Position numbers and translations under genes: made by a program
The notes under the pieces: model-generated
Database searches by the model: none
What the model was told of the DNA's origin: nothing
What the model saw: the letters and a program-made list of their open reading frames with translations, nothing else
Assembly (NCBI RefSeq): GCF_027943255.1
Contig: NC_072895.1
Location: forward strand, 74,836,001 to 74,900,000
Direction: 5' to 3'
DNA: 64,000 bases
From: Anastrepha obliqua
Taxonomy: Eukaryota > Arthropoda > Insecta > Diptera > Tephritidae
Shown: positions 21,749 through 32,794 of the stretch, piece by piece
Numbering within the stretch: the first letter of the stretch is position 1
Layout: each line of letters opens with the position of its first letter

Positions 21749-22628
21749 CAGGGTGGACCATGTAAAATTTGCTTTTTTAATGGGCTATAAAAAAAAACTA
21801 ATCAATATTTTTTCAAACTTTTATCTTTATTTTGAATATTGATATTGTCATTTATGAATAAAAAATAATATCGTTCAAATGACTGCCACGACTGGCTTTA
21901 CAGTAGGCCATTCGATCAACCCAACTTTTAAGCACATTTTCGATTGTTGGGGCTCCGATTTCATGAATGGCACCTTCGATTTCGTGTTTTAAAGTATCAA
22001 TCGTCTCGGACGGCTCCCCACAAAAAATAGTCCAAGGGGCTTAAATCACAGCTCCGAGGCGGCCAATTGATATCGGAATTTCGGCTGATTATTCGGTTTT
22101 CAAAAACGGTAGCCAAAAGTTCGAGTGTAACTTTGGCAGTGTGACAAGCTGCACCGTCCTGTTGAAACCAAATGTCGTCCATGTCATCCTCTTCAATTTT
22201 TGGAAACAACTCGTTGAGCATGACACGGTAACGCTCGCCATTTACTGTAACCGCGGCTCCTCGCTCATTTTGGAAAAAAAATGGCCCGATGATGCCGCCA
22301 GACCAAAAACCGCACCAAATAGTGACTCGTTGTGGATGCATTTGCTTCTCTACAATAACGTGTGGATTTTCTGAGCCTCAAATCCGACAATTTTGCTTAT
22401 TGACGTAGCCACCGATGTGAAAATGAGCTTCATCAGAAAAGATGATTTTTCTGTAAAAATGCTCATCGTCGGTCAAACGATTTTCTGCCCATTTGTTCAA
22501 GCGTATAGCGTCCCATTTCGTAAATTTCCAACCTTTAAGTAAATTAATAAACATTTGACATGTCATTTGTGTTACCATTCTCAAAAAAATAGGTGGTTCA
22601 AAAAGCAAACGCTATATGGCCCACCCTG
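21749..22628 (-). mobile_element. rosa-type (DD41D) mariner, internally deleted, both ends present
   Basis: The left terminus is CAGGGTGGACCATGTAAAAT and the right, on the opposite strand, CAGGGTGGGCCATATAGCGT. TA flanks at 21747-21748 and 22629-22630. Length is 880 bp; relatives are about 1.2-1.3 kb. Only the C-terminal two thirds of the transposase remains. It lies in the (AT)n tail of a SINE. Confidence 0.9.
21990..22608 (-). pseudogene. rosa-type transposase, N-terminal deletion, nonsense mutations
   Basis: Minus strand: NKWAENRLTDDEHFYRKIIF, SDEAHFHIGGYVNKQNCRI with the first aspartate, a stop at the codon for W in IWGSENPH (TGG to TGA), then MHPQRVTIWCGFWSGGIIGP, MDDIWFQQDGAACHTAK with the second aspartate, and WPPRSCDLSPLDYFLWGAV with the third. 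Forty-one residues lie between the second and third aspartates, which defines the DD41D (rosa) type. The N-terminal DNA-binding domain is missing and the C terminus is frameshifted. Confidence 0.88.
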
Positions 22629-22635
22629 TATGTAT

Positions 22636-22895
22636 GTAAATGGCTCTTACACCCTTTACTGAGTTTTTGACACAGCACTTCGTTATTTTTGTAGTGTATG
22701 TCTTGATAGTTTTGTACAAATGTCCTGACCTACAGTTTTATGCAGCCCTCAATGGCAGAGGGTTTTTTATGAGGAGCTTTTTCATGGCAGAAATTCATAC
22801 GGAGATTTGTTATCGCCCCTATTAAGCCGTTTGTTGTTTCATGTTCGATATCACAAACCGCACCAACTCATTCGCCTGCCGTGGCCCCTTGTTGT
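22636..22895 (-). mobile_element. tRNA-derived SINE, degraded
   Basis: On the plus strand it reads GCTCTTACACCC, GACCTACAGTTTTATGC, ATGAGGAGCTTTTTCATGGC, GATTTGTTATCGCCCC, then GCACCAACTCATTCG and GCCGTGGCC: the reverse complement of the SINE family, tail to head. Box B is barely recognisable (TCGATATC). Its tail was split by the rosa element. Confidence 0.75.
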
Positions 22896-24079
22896 ACATT
22901 ACAAGGAAGTTAAAAAAAATTATACATAATTAATGATGCTTTTTATAAAGTGCCAAAAAAATTAAATTATAGGCTTACGACTTAAATGGCGCATTTGTTT
23001 GCATATCTGCATTGTAATTACCCTTTTGCCCGACATTTGATAAACGGAACCATAGGCTTTATTTTTTAAATTATATATCACAGCATCTCCACATTATCGC
23101 TGTTACCTCCATACCCAGCCTTGAAGTTCTAAAAGACGTGATAAGAGAATACTTATAGCACAATTTCGAAAAGACTAAGCTCCGCATGGAGCGCAATGGA
23201 AAAATACGAACGTTTATATTGAAGGTACGTTTTTCATGAAATTAAAATCAAATGTCTTGCAACGTTTTGCTGACGCACTTAAATGCTTCAGTTCGTGTAC
23301 TATTATATTTTTACTGCTGAAATGAGATGAAAAAGTAATTTTGGGAAATATTGACTTAAATTTTCACTGCCTTATGGCTAATGTGTAGGTACACAAATAT
23401 GAGGGTATACTCGTACATTCATGCTAAATTTATGCGTGCATGCATAAGCTTGTTTGCATATTTATGTATGTACATACATACATGTATGTAATCGCACTCA
23501 GCTACATATGTATGTTTGTAACGCCAGTAAATTGCCATGTGATTTTATTATCATTGCGTTCAATTACCAAAACCAGACGTACGAAAAATTACCGCTGTTG
23601 GCGTGTTGCCATGCCATGCCACATCACCACAACACCACTTCGCCGCTTTGCCACATTGAATTAAATGTATCCAATATCAGTACAAAATCGATTTTGGTAA
23701 ACGGTGCCGAGGTCTGAGCTGCTTCACGTTGATTTCATTCAATTGGCGGTTATTGTTTATAGCTGCAATTATTGCCATTGTATTGATAAGCATATGCGTG
23801 ATACGCACATACACAAACATACTCGTACATGCATGAATAGCACCAGGTATTTATTTATGTCTGTATATATTTTTGCTTTTACGCGCTTGAAATGAGCAGT
23901 AATGCAAACAATTTAAATTTCTGAATAGCAACATAATATCTAGTACTTTTATAATCCGTATGCTCTTATTTACTTATAGAAATTATATATGTATATACAT
24001 TGAAATTGTAATAACAAGTGCATATCGTTTAATCGCAGTTCGGTCATGTTAATTGATGGATGCATTTATGTACATCCAT
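22896..24079. other. Non-coding, simple-sequence rich DNA
   Basis: 23430-23560 and 23790-24000 hold TACATACATGTATG-type tracts that create spurious open frames. No gene recognised. Confidence 0.5.
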
Positions 24080-24150
24080 TTGCGGAACAAAGGCAAGACG
24101 CTTGCCGCCAATAGGGGAGGAGCGCGGCCAGCCACCCAAAAAGGGTTGAT
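24080..24150 (+). mobile_element. SINE 3' fragment
   Basis: TGCGGAACAAAGGCAAGACG, CCAATAGGGGAGGAGCGCGG and CCACCCAAAAAGGGTTG align with the 3' body of the SINE family (complete copy at 63365). Head and tail are absent. It lies just outside the Helitron 3' end at 24168. Confidence 0.65.
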
Positions 24151-24167
24151 TTTATTTTAATTTTACA

Positions 24168-25996
24168 CTAGCTGACCCGGCGAACTTTGTTCCGCTTTAG
24201 AGGCAATAAAAAAGCAGATTTTTGATTTTATTACGTTCATTTTTTTATTAGTCACGTATTTCAATGAAGCTTTAATAGATTGCACTCTTCAGTTAAGCAC
24301 CTTGTGATACACGACATTTCTTGTTTTATTATCAGGTGCAAGAACAAACAACGCAGATGGTTTTCCGACCCGTGAACATGCCACATATAATTGACCATGT
24401 GAGAAACATTGATTTTCTAGATTCATACCACAAACTTTCAAGGATTGGCCTTGTGATTTGTTAATTGTCATGGCGAATGCAAGACAGTTCGGAAATTGAA
24501 GTCTTTTAAACTCAAACGGAATATCGAGTAGGATCATCGGGATCCTCGGAATGAGAACTCCTTTATCTTCGAATTTTCCTTTGAGTATGGTCGCATAAAT
24601 CACATTGTTCATCAATTTATTTACCACCAAACGCGTAACGTTTCAAAGTTTTGGTGGGCTTATGTTTCGAAGCATGATTACTACGGAGCCAACTTTTAGG
24701 CGTAAATTGTGCGGTGGTAAGCTAGGCACATCCAAGGAGTTTAAAAATTCAATTGGATAGTTGGTGGCTTCATCTTCTTTTGTTACACAGTCAATGGATT
24801 TGAATGAATGCATTGTTCCAATGATATCATTTTGAATCATGCAGCTTAGGTCCTCTACATCTTTATTCTTAGCCGCTAAAATTGCTCTCTCACTCAACCA
24901 TTCATTATTTTTGTAGTTATTAATGATGTTTGGAATACTTAGTTGATAAGTTCGTCTTTCGATGAGACAAAGTTACAGAAATTCTGAGGAAATGAAATCA
25001 ATCCGCTCGATTCGTTGACAGGTACTCGACCATTACCGATAGTCAGTAATTGCTCAGAGAAATCTTCAGTAGATGTATCGTTAAGTAATGAAACTCTCAT
25101 GTTTGTTGTCAGCTGAAGTTTCTTCACATAGCGCCATAGAATCGATGATTTGAGGCAAGCGTTTATTTCGTCAGCAGCCGTTCATCTTGGAATTACTGGC
25201 AGTGTTTGGCGAAAGTCGCCAGACAGTAAAATCATTGCGCCTTCAAAAAAGTCAACAATGGCAATTCCACTCTTCCACTAAGGCAGCACAATCTGGTCGT
25301 TTCTCCGGAAATCTCAAATGCGCCACAATACTCGCAAACAACGTTCATTGACCCAATGAAAACGCTAAGATGCAAGCAGTAATCATTATTACAATCATAT
25401 CGAAACGCTGCTCGATTCAAATCAGCACTTAATAATTCTCTTCTTGTGCGCCGACAATGTCTACTTGTTGATCTCTGTTATTCGCTCGACGATTTCGCAT
25501 TGCCAACCGAGCCATGTCACGGGCTACCTCGCTTTGCTCTTGTGATTGAGAAGCACGAAGTCGAGCCATACTAACCCGGCGCTCTTCATGGGCAACTCCT
25601 TGTGCTTCTTCAGTCGTTTCATTCGCAATGTTTCGTATCCTTTTTGCATTACGGCTTTGTCGGGAAAGATTCGATCGTCTTGGTCGCGGCTTTGATAATG
25701 ATGATTCAAAGAGAATAAAAATGACTGTGATTATATATTTATTTCTGACAAAATTTATAGTATCAAATTTTCTACCTAACTGTAGACAAAATTACGTTTA
25801 GCTGTCATTTGCGTTTTGTTATACCACATTTTATAGTGACTTCACGGAAACGCGTTCGAATGGGATAAAAAGTATCCTATGTTCGTCTCTTGGTTCTAAG
25901 CTACCTCTCCACCAATTTTCAGCCTAATCGGTTCAGCCGTTATCGAGTTATAAATAGCTATAACTAACATGACTTTCTTTTATATATGTAGATAGA
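24168..25996 (-). mobile_element. Helitron, internally deleted copy with both ends (minus strand)
   Basis: On the minus strand it begins TCTATCTACATATATAAAAG (an A precedes; the start could also be read four bases later at TCTACATATA). It ends GAACAAAGTTCGCCGGGTCAG and CTAG, followed by T. The ends meet the Helitron A|TC...CTAG|T rule, with a small GAAC-AAA-GTTC hairpin near the 3' end. The internal organisation equals the copy at 6.5-8.3 kb. Confidence 0.92.
24289..25709 (-). pseudogene. Helitron protein remnant: N-terminal block plus PIF1 helicase C-terminal half
   Basis: Minus strand order: basic N-terminal segment (25709-25440), LHLSVFIGSMNVVCEYCGA and CCLSGRVELPLLTFLKAQ (near 25400-25232), helicase segment with TTNMRVSLLNDTSTEDF (25127-24939), EFLNSLDVPSLPPHNLRLKV (24897-24643), and FAMTINKSQGQSL, CFSHGQLYVACSRVGKPSA (24630-24289). 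Motifs V and VI are better kept than in the 7-8 kb copy, because the NKSQGQS motif is not interrupted. Rep domain and Walker motifs are deleted. Multiple stops and frameshifts. Confidence 0.85.
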
Positions 25997-26904
25997 TTTC
26001 AAATAGGAAACAAAAAGGAAGTAGGGGCGGGGGGGCGTAATTAACAGTTATTTATATAAGCAACAAGATAAGAATGTATGTACATGATAATCAAAAATAG
26101 GAAATGATCTGCAGCGAGCAGGTCCGACGATATTCCAAAGGGTCACTAAGTAATGCTTAATTAGCCAAGTTTTACGTTAGAAATATTGAGAAAAAAAATG
26201 TAGTTAGGAAATTTGACTTCATCTTAGTCTTTTTCTTTTAAAATATTGACAAAAAAATTCTGGGAAAAAAAGTTGATTCCTAAGTGTGACCCTGAATTCA
26301 CAAAATATATTCAAATCTAGGTTTCATTTGTATGGTCTTGAGCTCAAGATCATTAAAGCTTTTGTGAAAACTTCATCCATTGAGTCACAGTCTCAAGCAA
26401 AAATGTTGTGCGTCTCTTTTTTGTGAACTAGGAAGTATGAAAACAAGAGGAAAGGCAAATCATCACGACGAGTTATAGAGACCAGCATCGATGTCGAAGA
26501 GTAAACGCTCAGAGTATTGCTGTTCCATATAAAAAGTGGGCAAAAATTGGAAAATAACAAATTGTTTCCTTAATGGAATAGACTACACACGCTGAAACAG
26601 AATATCAAATTTGTTTTTCATAGCTTTCATATTTTCGATGAAATTAAGACCAAGGAAGATTAAACAATTTTGTTTCTAAAGCATTCCAACAATTCCTAAT
26701 AAGTCTCAGTGCCATGTAATGCGCACAGAAAACAATCACAATTTGCTAAAAATGCTCACGATTTTGCATTCTTTGCGCAAAATGTCTATGTAAACTCAGG
26801 TGTAACGTGCAAAAGAAAACCCCCCTTTTGTATTAAAGTAAATTTCTATTACTCATCTCTATTACTCATTTCCTTAATTTTTCATTAATTGGATAATCCA
26901 ATGT
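25997..26904. other. Non-coding DNA
   Basis: AT-rich with no recognised repeat end or coding block. Confidence 0.5.
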
Positions 26905-27240
26905 TCAAATAGAGAGGAGAATCTTCTTTGGGTGAAGGCCATCTCTAGGGGTCGGTTCTGGTGTTTCATCTTTATCCAACCATTGGCGTTTGCGAATAGG
27001 ATTATTGTAAAGGATCCATTTTTCATCACCGGTAACGATACGGTTCAAAAACCCAACTGAACCAGATGCCTGTGAACTGTTCCATGCGATGAATTTAACC
27101 TCTGAGCTATCATATCGACCGTCAAATTTGGCCCAGCTTCCACGAGTTCGAGCAAGGCGTCGGAGTTTAAGACTTAAGGACGAGCAGCGCACGGGGCATC
27201 CTCCAAGTCGCAGTTACCACTTCGGAATTTTGAAAAGCAC
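26905..27240 (-). pseudogene. Mariner (DD34D-type) transposase fragment
   Basis: Minus strand: after a frameshifted remnant (KLRRLARTRG) the text FLNRIVTGDEKWILYNNPIR, KRQWLDKDETPEPTPRDGLH, PKKILLSI is the mariner core around the first catalytic aspartate (TGDEKW). The DNA-binding domain is reduced to a trace and everything beyond LLSI is missing. No termini seen. Confidence 0.8.
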
Positions 27241-27646
27241 CAAATATGTTTGTCTTCCTTAACAAAAATGGACTTATGCACAGCTCAAGTGACAGACAGT
27301 TTAAAGACATTTATTTTTTGAGTGTGAAAAACAAAAAAAAAAATAGGGAAATCAAAATATTACAAATCTCTCAAATACGTGCATATGTATGTGCCTTTGC
27401 TGTACGCGTGTTTAATGCTTTAGCCAAGACAAATCTACACGGCACTCGTTTCGTGGCGGTTTATTTTTGTGTATACGAGCAAAGTCATCGTAGAATTTTT
27501 AGCGTTGATTTTGACCTAACCTACCGCATCTATATGCTTTTTGCCAAAAATTTTGTGATTGTGATTCAATCTTATTACTTACTTAATGCTTTAACTCAAG
27601 TACTGAGGATAAACTGGTCGAGACATGCTTAAAAGTTTGAGTTTAA

Positions 27647-28317
27647 GGTAGTAGTCTGGTAACTTATTTTGAAAATTTCAAATTTCAGTTTTTTACATAT
27701 TTTAAAAGTGCGATATATTGGTAATATACTGTACAAATTTTAGACCGAAATTCGAAATATTCGAAATAATGATGCGCGGCTCAATTGCTAAAACTTCAAA
27801 CGCTATTTTCTCAAAACAACGTTTTTCCGGCTGGCCGTCATGAAAACCAATTTTCTATCTAACGGATTGAGCTAAGTTTTGCTACACATCAATAGTTCTG
27901 GCGGGTAGTAGATTTAATTTATTTCGTCCCTAACTTTCCATTTTTTAGTCCGATTTCCACTTAAAAAAAGGCAATTTTCTTACGAAGTTCGCCATTTTGT
28001 TATTTTTTGTCAAAATCATTTGATCTTACTACCCGACAGAACGACAAGCACACTGATTAATAAGCAATTTGTTTTTTCTGTTTCAGATGACCACAAGTGA
28101 CGAAATCACGCCGGCCAGCCACTGTACCTCTTTTTTTGCCGCTTGCTGCAGTGTACAAAAATAGTATCAAAACATTAAAAAAAAAAATTTTTTTTTGTAC
28201 ACCTTCTGATACCTTTAATAACATATCAGAAAATCAAACCGATTGAATTTTATTTTCTCTTCCAAAAAATGTCCCAAAACTTGCCTCAAAAAACGTGTAA
28301 GTTACCAGACTACTACC
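27647..28317. mobile_element. MITE with perfect inverted ends, TTAA-flanked
   Basis: The left end GGTAGTAGTCTGGTAACTTA and the right end TAAGTTACCAGACTACTACC are exact reverse complements. TTAA flanks both (27643-27646 and 28318-28321). No coding capacity in 671 bp. TTAA flanks suggest piggyBac-type target use, but the ends lack the usual CCC start; a TA-targeting family, with the TA inside TTAA, is the alternative. Confidence 0.8.
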
Positions 28318-28321
28318 TTAA

Positions 28322-30194
28322 AGAACCAGCGATTATGGGAGCGAAACTGAAAGTGGATTTTTAAGCAGAAGCCTAGTTTTTCTTGCAAAAATATGAGATT
28401 TTGTTCGCAGTCCATTTTGTACATAATTATTTTCTAAAGTTTAAATTCCTAATTTTTACTAGCTCAAAAAAACTTTATTAACTTGGACTGCTGTATCTCT
28501 CTCTTCTCCGGTTCTCAATCCCTACTTCGTTAAAATATGTTTCTTTTAAAAAAATAAAAAACGTAAGAAAATACACAATGCATAAAAAAGTTGTGTGGCA
28601 AAAGCTCTACATGGTTGCAAGTGACGCCTGCCAAGACGTTACCACAGGCTGACAGCCCAACACGAATAAAAACAGGTGGATTGGTTAGCTGCTGTAGCTG
28701 GCTGGCAGTTACCAAGGCAGTGTCTTGTATTCATTAAGAGACAGGCAACCGTGCAAAATGCCTTGCAGGCTGCTGAAAAATCTGAGGCTTTATAAAAGCG
28801 TGTGTAAGTGGGCTGAAGTAGACAGTAAGAAGAAACCGCCGTTAGGTCTCATATTCCATTTAAACAAAAATCCCAGCGAATAACGTTTACAACGGTAGTA
28901 TTCGTAGCGTTTTTACCAACAAAAGGGCTAGTAAAGTGAGTTGGCACCAGAGACAACGAGTCGTATGAGTGATTTGCTGTGCGTTAAATGTTGTGGCAGC
29001 ACTTCTATAAAGTTGAGCTTTTGCTGTGCAGTCACATGATGCCTTTGCTTTTCTCTTGCTTTTACCGTCGCCTGCGCCTGCATCTGAATGTGACTCGTGT
29101 AGCGTTAAATTGCATTTCAATTTTAATCGCATAAACTGAAAGCCGTTGTACGGCAATGGATGAGCAAGCGGATGGAGGAGTGAGCAACTTTAATTTCCGT
29201 TTGTCAAAGAGTTAAACAGCGCGTCGAGCGCACCACACAGCATTCATTTGATGAGTGTGAATAAAACTACGTGCATTGTATGAGTGTAAGTACATATGTA
29301 TGCCAACATGCCAGCTGCTACAAACATTGCGAGTGTGAATTGTGAATTGCAGATTTTTACGCATCACTCTAGTAGTACTCGTAAATGCTGCAAAATACTT
29401 GGCACATAAACTTTTCAACACTATGTACTATGTACATCTTAAACATACAGTATGCATGTATGTACGTATGACTGTGTTTATCGTTAGCAGCGTACGAAAA
29501 TGAACGTGCCACACATATGTTGCTTATAAGCGCACACATGCACCACTCGAATCGTTAGTCCGACTGACCAATGGTTCTTACTTTTATGTCCCTCCAACTG
29601 AGTAGGCAGTGTATGAATTCCATATAGCGCATCGAAATGCAAAATCAAAAAGAAGAGTAAGAGGAGTAAGAAACGATTGCTGCCCGTTAAACTGGCTATA
29701 AAGCATCATTTGTGAGGGGCACTTGCTGGTTGGCTAGCTGATGGCTGTCGACTGGTCGTTATTTGCTGCTGATTCGCTTGTAACGTTTGTCCGCTCTCGG
29801 ACAGGCTTGACAATCGGCGCATCTGTGAAATGCATTTACACGTTGTAATCGCACTCACACGCCTAACACACTATACATACATACACAGACACAAATGGTT
29901 GGCACATCTGACGTTGTTTTGTTAATCCGTATATGGAACAAACAGTGGGACACTTTAGAGTAGCAAGTATGAAGACAATATTTTAAGTCAATATAATTTT
30001 GTATAATTTTTTTCCGTAACCAATACAATTGAGGACATAACATTGATTTCAGTATTAACAACTCCATTTCAAATGTTATTTTAAAAGAGTTGCAGAAAAA
30101 AAAAATACTTCAATAATTAAAGTGTTAGTACCAAAGTTTTCACTTTTTCGCAATAAATTTTTTTCATATTAGATGTATTTTATTAGTCTAAGCC
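28322..30194. other. Non-coding DNA, possibly host
   Basis: No TE signature. 28560-28930 and 29040-29200 are less AT-rich and include GGCTTTATAAAAGCG near 28789, which could be a TATA element, but no downstream coding exon is recognisable. Confidence 0.45.
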
Positions 30195-30322
30195 TTTTAC
30201 ACATGACCCCTTTTGGGTGTTTTCTTTCTTCATTTTGCTCTTTCACCGAGACTCGAACCAACGTACTCCGAATTACGAATGGTAGTCACGCACCAACCCA
30301 TTCGACTACGCTGGCCGCCATG
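30195..30322 (-). mobile_element. SINE head fragment (minus)
   Basis: Reverse complement of the SINE head: CACCGAGACTCGAAC (box B), ACGAATGGTAGTCACGCACC, AACCCATTCGACTACG (box A), GGCCGCC. The body is missing beyond about 30195. Confidence 0.8.
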
Positions 30323-30394
30323 GATAGCGACATCGTATACCACTACAATAAACCTTTTATTTTTTTCACAATGATAAATTGCGCTGGTATAGTT

Positions 30395-30665
30395 GGCGTT
30401 ACAACATGGGTTGGTGAATTACCATTCGGTAGTTCCCCACTTTGAAGACCCGAATATGAAACACTATATGATAGGAAAAGGGCCGCGCGGTCAACGGTAG
30501 GCAATGGCATACCTCCGAGTGTATTTCTGCCATCAAAAAACTTATAAAGAAGCCATATTTCTCTCGGAGGCAGCATAAAACTGTAGGTCTAAAAATATCA
30601 AGAGATAAACCACGAATAAGGATAGGAGCTTGGCCAAAGGCCCATAACGGATTACACCCAATTCA
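30395..30665 (+). mobile_element. SINE copy (plus), degraded
   Basis: Begins near GTTGGCGTTACAACATGGGTTGG, then GAATTACCATTCGGTAG, body with GGCAATGGCATACCTCCGAG, TGTATTTCTGCCATC, AAAACTGTAGGTCT and GGAGCTTGGCCAAA, ending near GGATTACACCCA. Box B is damaged. It faces away from the minus-strand SINE at 30195-30322 (head to head). Confidence 0.75.
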
Positions 30666-31130
30666 GATTACTTTTTCTTATGGCTGTCTGAAGTTACAAC
30701 AAATAATGGGTGACACATTATCCCAAGTTCGGAGACTCTAACACCAGAAAATATATTTATTAGTACACTTTCATATGAACCACGATGATTGAAATGTGTA
30801 AATATTTAGTCCAATAAAACCAATAGTTTTTGCTGAATCATATCGACTAAATCGTACAACATTGTTTCGAGAAAAACTTGTTTAATGTGAAATTCACGTT
30901 CTGGGTTGTTCGCTTTTTTTGACCGATATTTTTCATCATCACAGTTGGAAAAAAGTTAAAATAAATTTTCAGATTCTAGTTCCTTCATATAAGTATAGAA
31001 AGTTATATGTTAAATTCAAAATATAAAAATATAAAATATTAAATTCAATATATATAATGTACATCAATATATACTCCAACAAACAACCTGCTCCGTCCAA
31101 GATCTACGTCAAATCTACTTGGCACTCAAT
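30666..31130. other. Non-coding DNA
   Basis: No recognised feature before the retroelement. Confidence 0.5.
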
Positions 31131-31198
31131 GCGCTATCCGAAAGAGTAGTGAACAACACAATCGCAAAGAGAATCGATACAGTAAACATCAACACTTT

Positions 31199-32794
31199 GA
31201 TTTAACACTTACCAATAGGTCAGTTGGAAATCAAATCAACCGATGGCGAGTTTTGGATGAGGACTCTCTTTCTGATCATCGTCTTATCGAATTCCGACTG
31301 GGAATTGACACAATATCAATACCTTCCGGTAGAAATCCTCGAAATGTGGACTCGTACAGGTATGGTGAGTTTGTAACAGAGCGATTACCAAACCTGAAAA
31401 AACTCAAATCAGCAGAAATGATTGAAGATGCTACTAAGAAATTAGAAGGTACTTTAATCAATTGCTTTGAGGAACTGTGCCCACTCAGGCAAAGTAGACA
31501 GGGGAAAGCGGTTCCTTGGTGGAACCCTGAACTGTCGAAGCTACCTCTACGGTCCAAAAAACTTCTTAAGAAGGCTTTAAATACCCAAACAGAAGAGAAC
31601 TGGGTTAATCATCGACCCACACAGAGAGAATATAAGAAAAAAGACCGGAAAGCCAAACTTGAATCCTATAGAAATTTCTGCAGTAACGACGAAGAAATGA
31701 GGAAAACAGCGAGACTTTATAAGGTCCTTCATTTAGACCGCTCAGTAAGGCTGGATTCCATTCGAAAACCTGATGGTTCATACACCATTTCCAAATCGGA
31801 AACGTTTAATGCTCTACTTGAAACCCATTTTCCGGGTAGTAGAACTCTCTCTGAAGTAGAGAGTGGCATGAACAATAACGGTAGCAACGGTGGAACCTCT
31901 AGGTACAGCTGGTATATTGCTAGTCGGATAGTGACAAAAGAATAGATAAGGTTTTCCTTGTCTTCCTTTGAGAACTTTAAGTCCCCTGGATCTGACGGAA
32001 TATATCCAGCAATGCTTAAAAAAGGAGGAGACAGGCTGATTGAGGCCCTGAAAAGGATCTTCACAACCTGTCTTGCATTTGGTTATATACCATCCCAATA
32101 GAGACGCGTAAGAGTAGTATTTATTCCGAAACCAGGAAAAGATGACTATTCCCTAGCAAAAAGTTTTAGACCAATCAGTTTGACATCGTTCATGTTGAAA
32201 AGTCTGGAACGAGTGTTGGAGAAACATATTCGAGTGGGGGTATTGCCGAGAAGTCCACTTAGTAGAAATCAACACGCTTACCAGAGTGGAAAATCATATG
32301 AATCAACCTTACACGATCTTGTTAGCAAGATTGAAGCCGGGCTGGAAGCTGACGAATACACAATGGGCGTGTTCGTGGACATTGAGGGAGCTTTTGATAA
32401 TGCCACTTTCGGCTCGATATCTTCTTCTGCCGAACGACACAGAGTTAATCAAGCCATTATAAAATGGATGTATTCCATGCTCTCTGAGAGGCTGTTAACC
32501 GCTGGTAAGAGCGATGAAGAACTAATCACAGTCAGGGCCAAGCAAGGATGTCCCCAAGGGGATGTTCTTTCTCCGTTGCTGTGGTGCTTCGTCGTAGGCT
32601 CTCTACTAGAGAAGATGCAGGAACTCGACTTCCATGTCCAAGCATATGCGGACGATGTCTGCGCGCTAACACCGGAGAAGTCCCTAAGGAGGCTTTGCAC
32701 GAAAGTGCAGAGGATTCCTGACAAAATCGATGACTGGTGCATGAGACAAGGTCTTTCCGTCAATCTGAACAAAGGGAGACACACGTTTCACTGA
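31199..32794 (+). pseudogene. ORF2 part 1: endonuclease end and reverse transcriptase
   Basis: One frame runs from about 31253 to 32794, with only two stops (TAG at 31943 and TAG near 32099, the latter probably from TGG). It shows DEDSLSDHRLIEFRLG (endonuclease SDH motif), GKAVPWWNPEL, FKSPGSDGIYPAMLKKG, VVFIPKPGKDDYSLAKSFRP, ISLTSFMLKSLERVLEKHI, VFVDIEGAFDNA (first RT aspartate), AKQGCPQGDVLSPLLW and VQAYADDVCALTP (catalytic YADD near 32642). At 32790 coding breaks off at LNKGRHTFH. The frame is unusually well kept for this window, so it is younger than most relics here. Confidence 0.9.

Noticed and set aside
23440..23895. Open frames with repeated Tyr/Val/Cys/His
   Set aside because: Products of TACATACATGTATG-type simple sequence in several frames.
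28780..28800. TATAAAAG motif as a host promoter
   Set aside because: A TATA-like word alone is common in AT-rich DNA and no downstream exon or initiator context could be supported.
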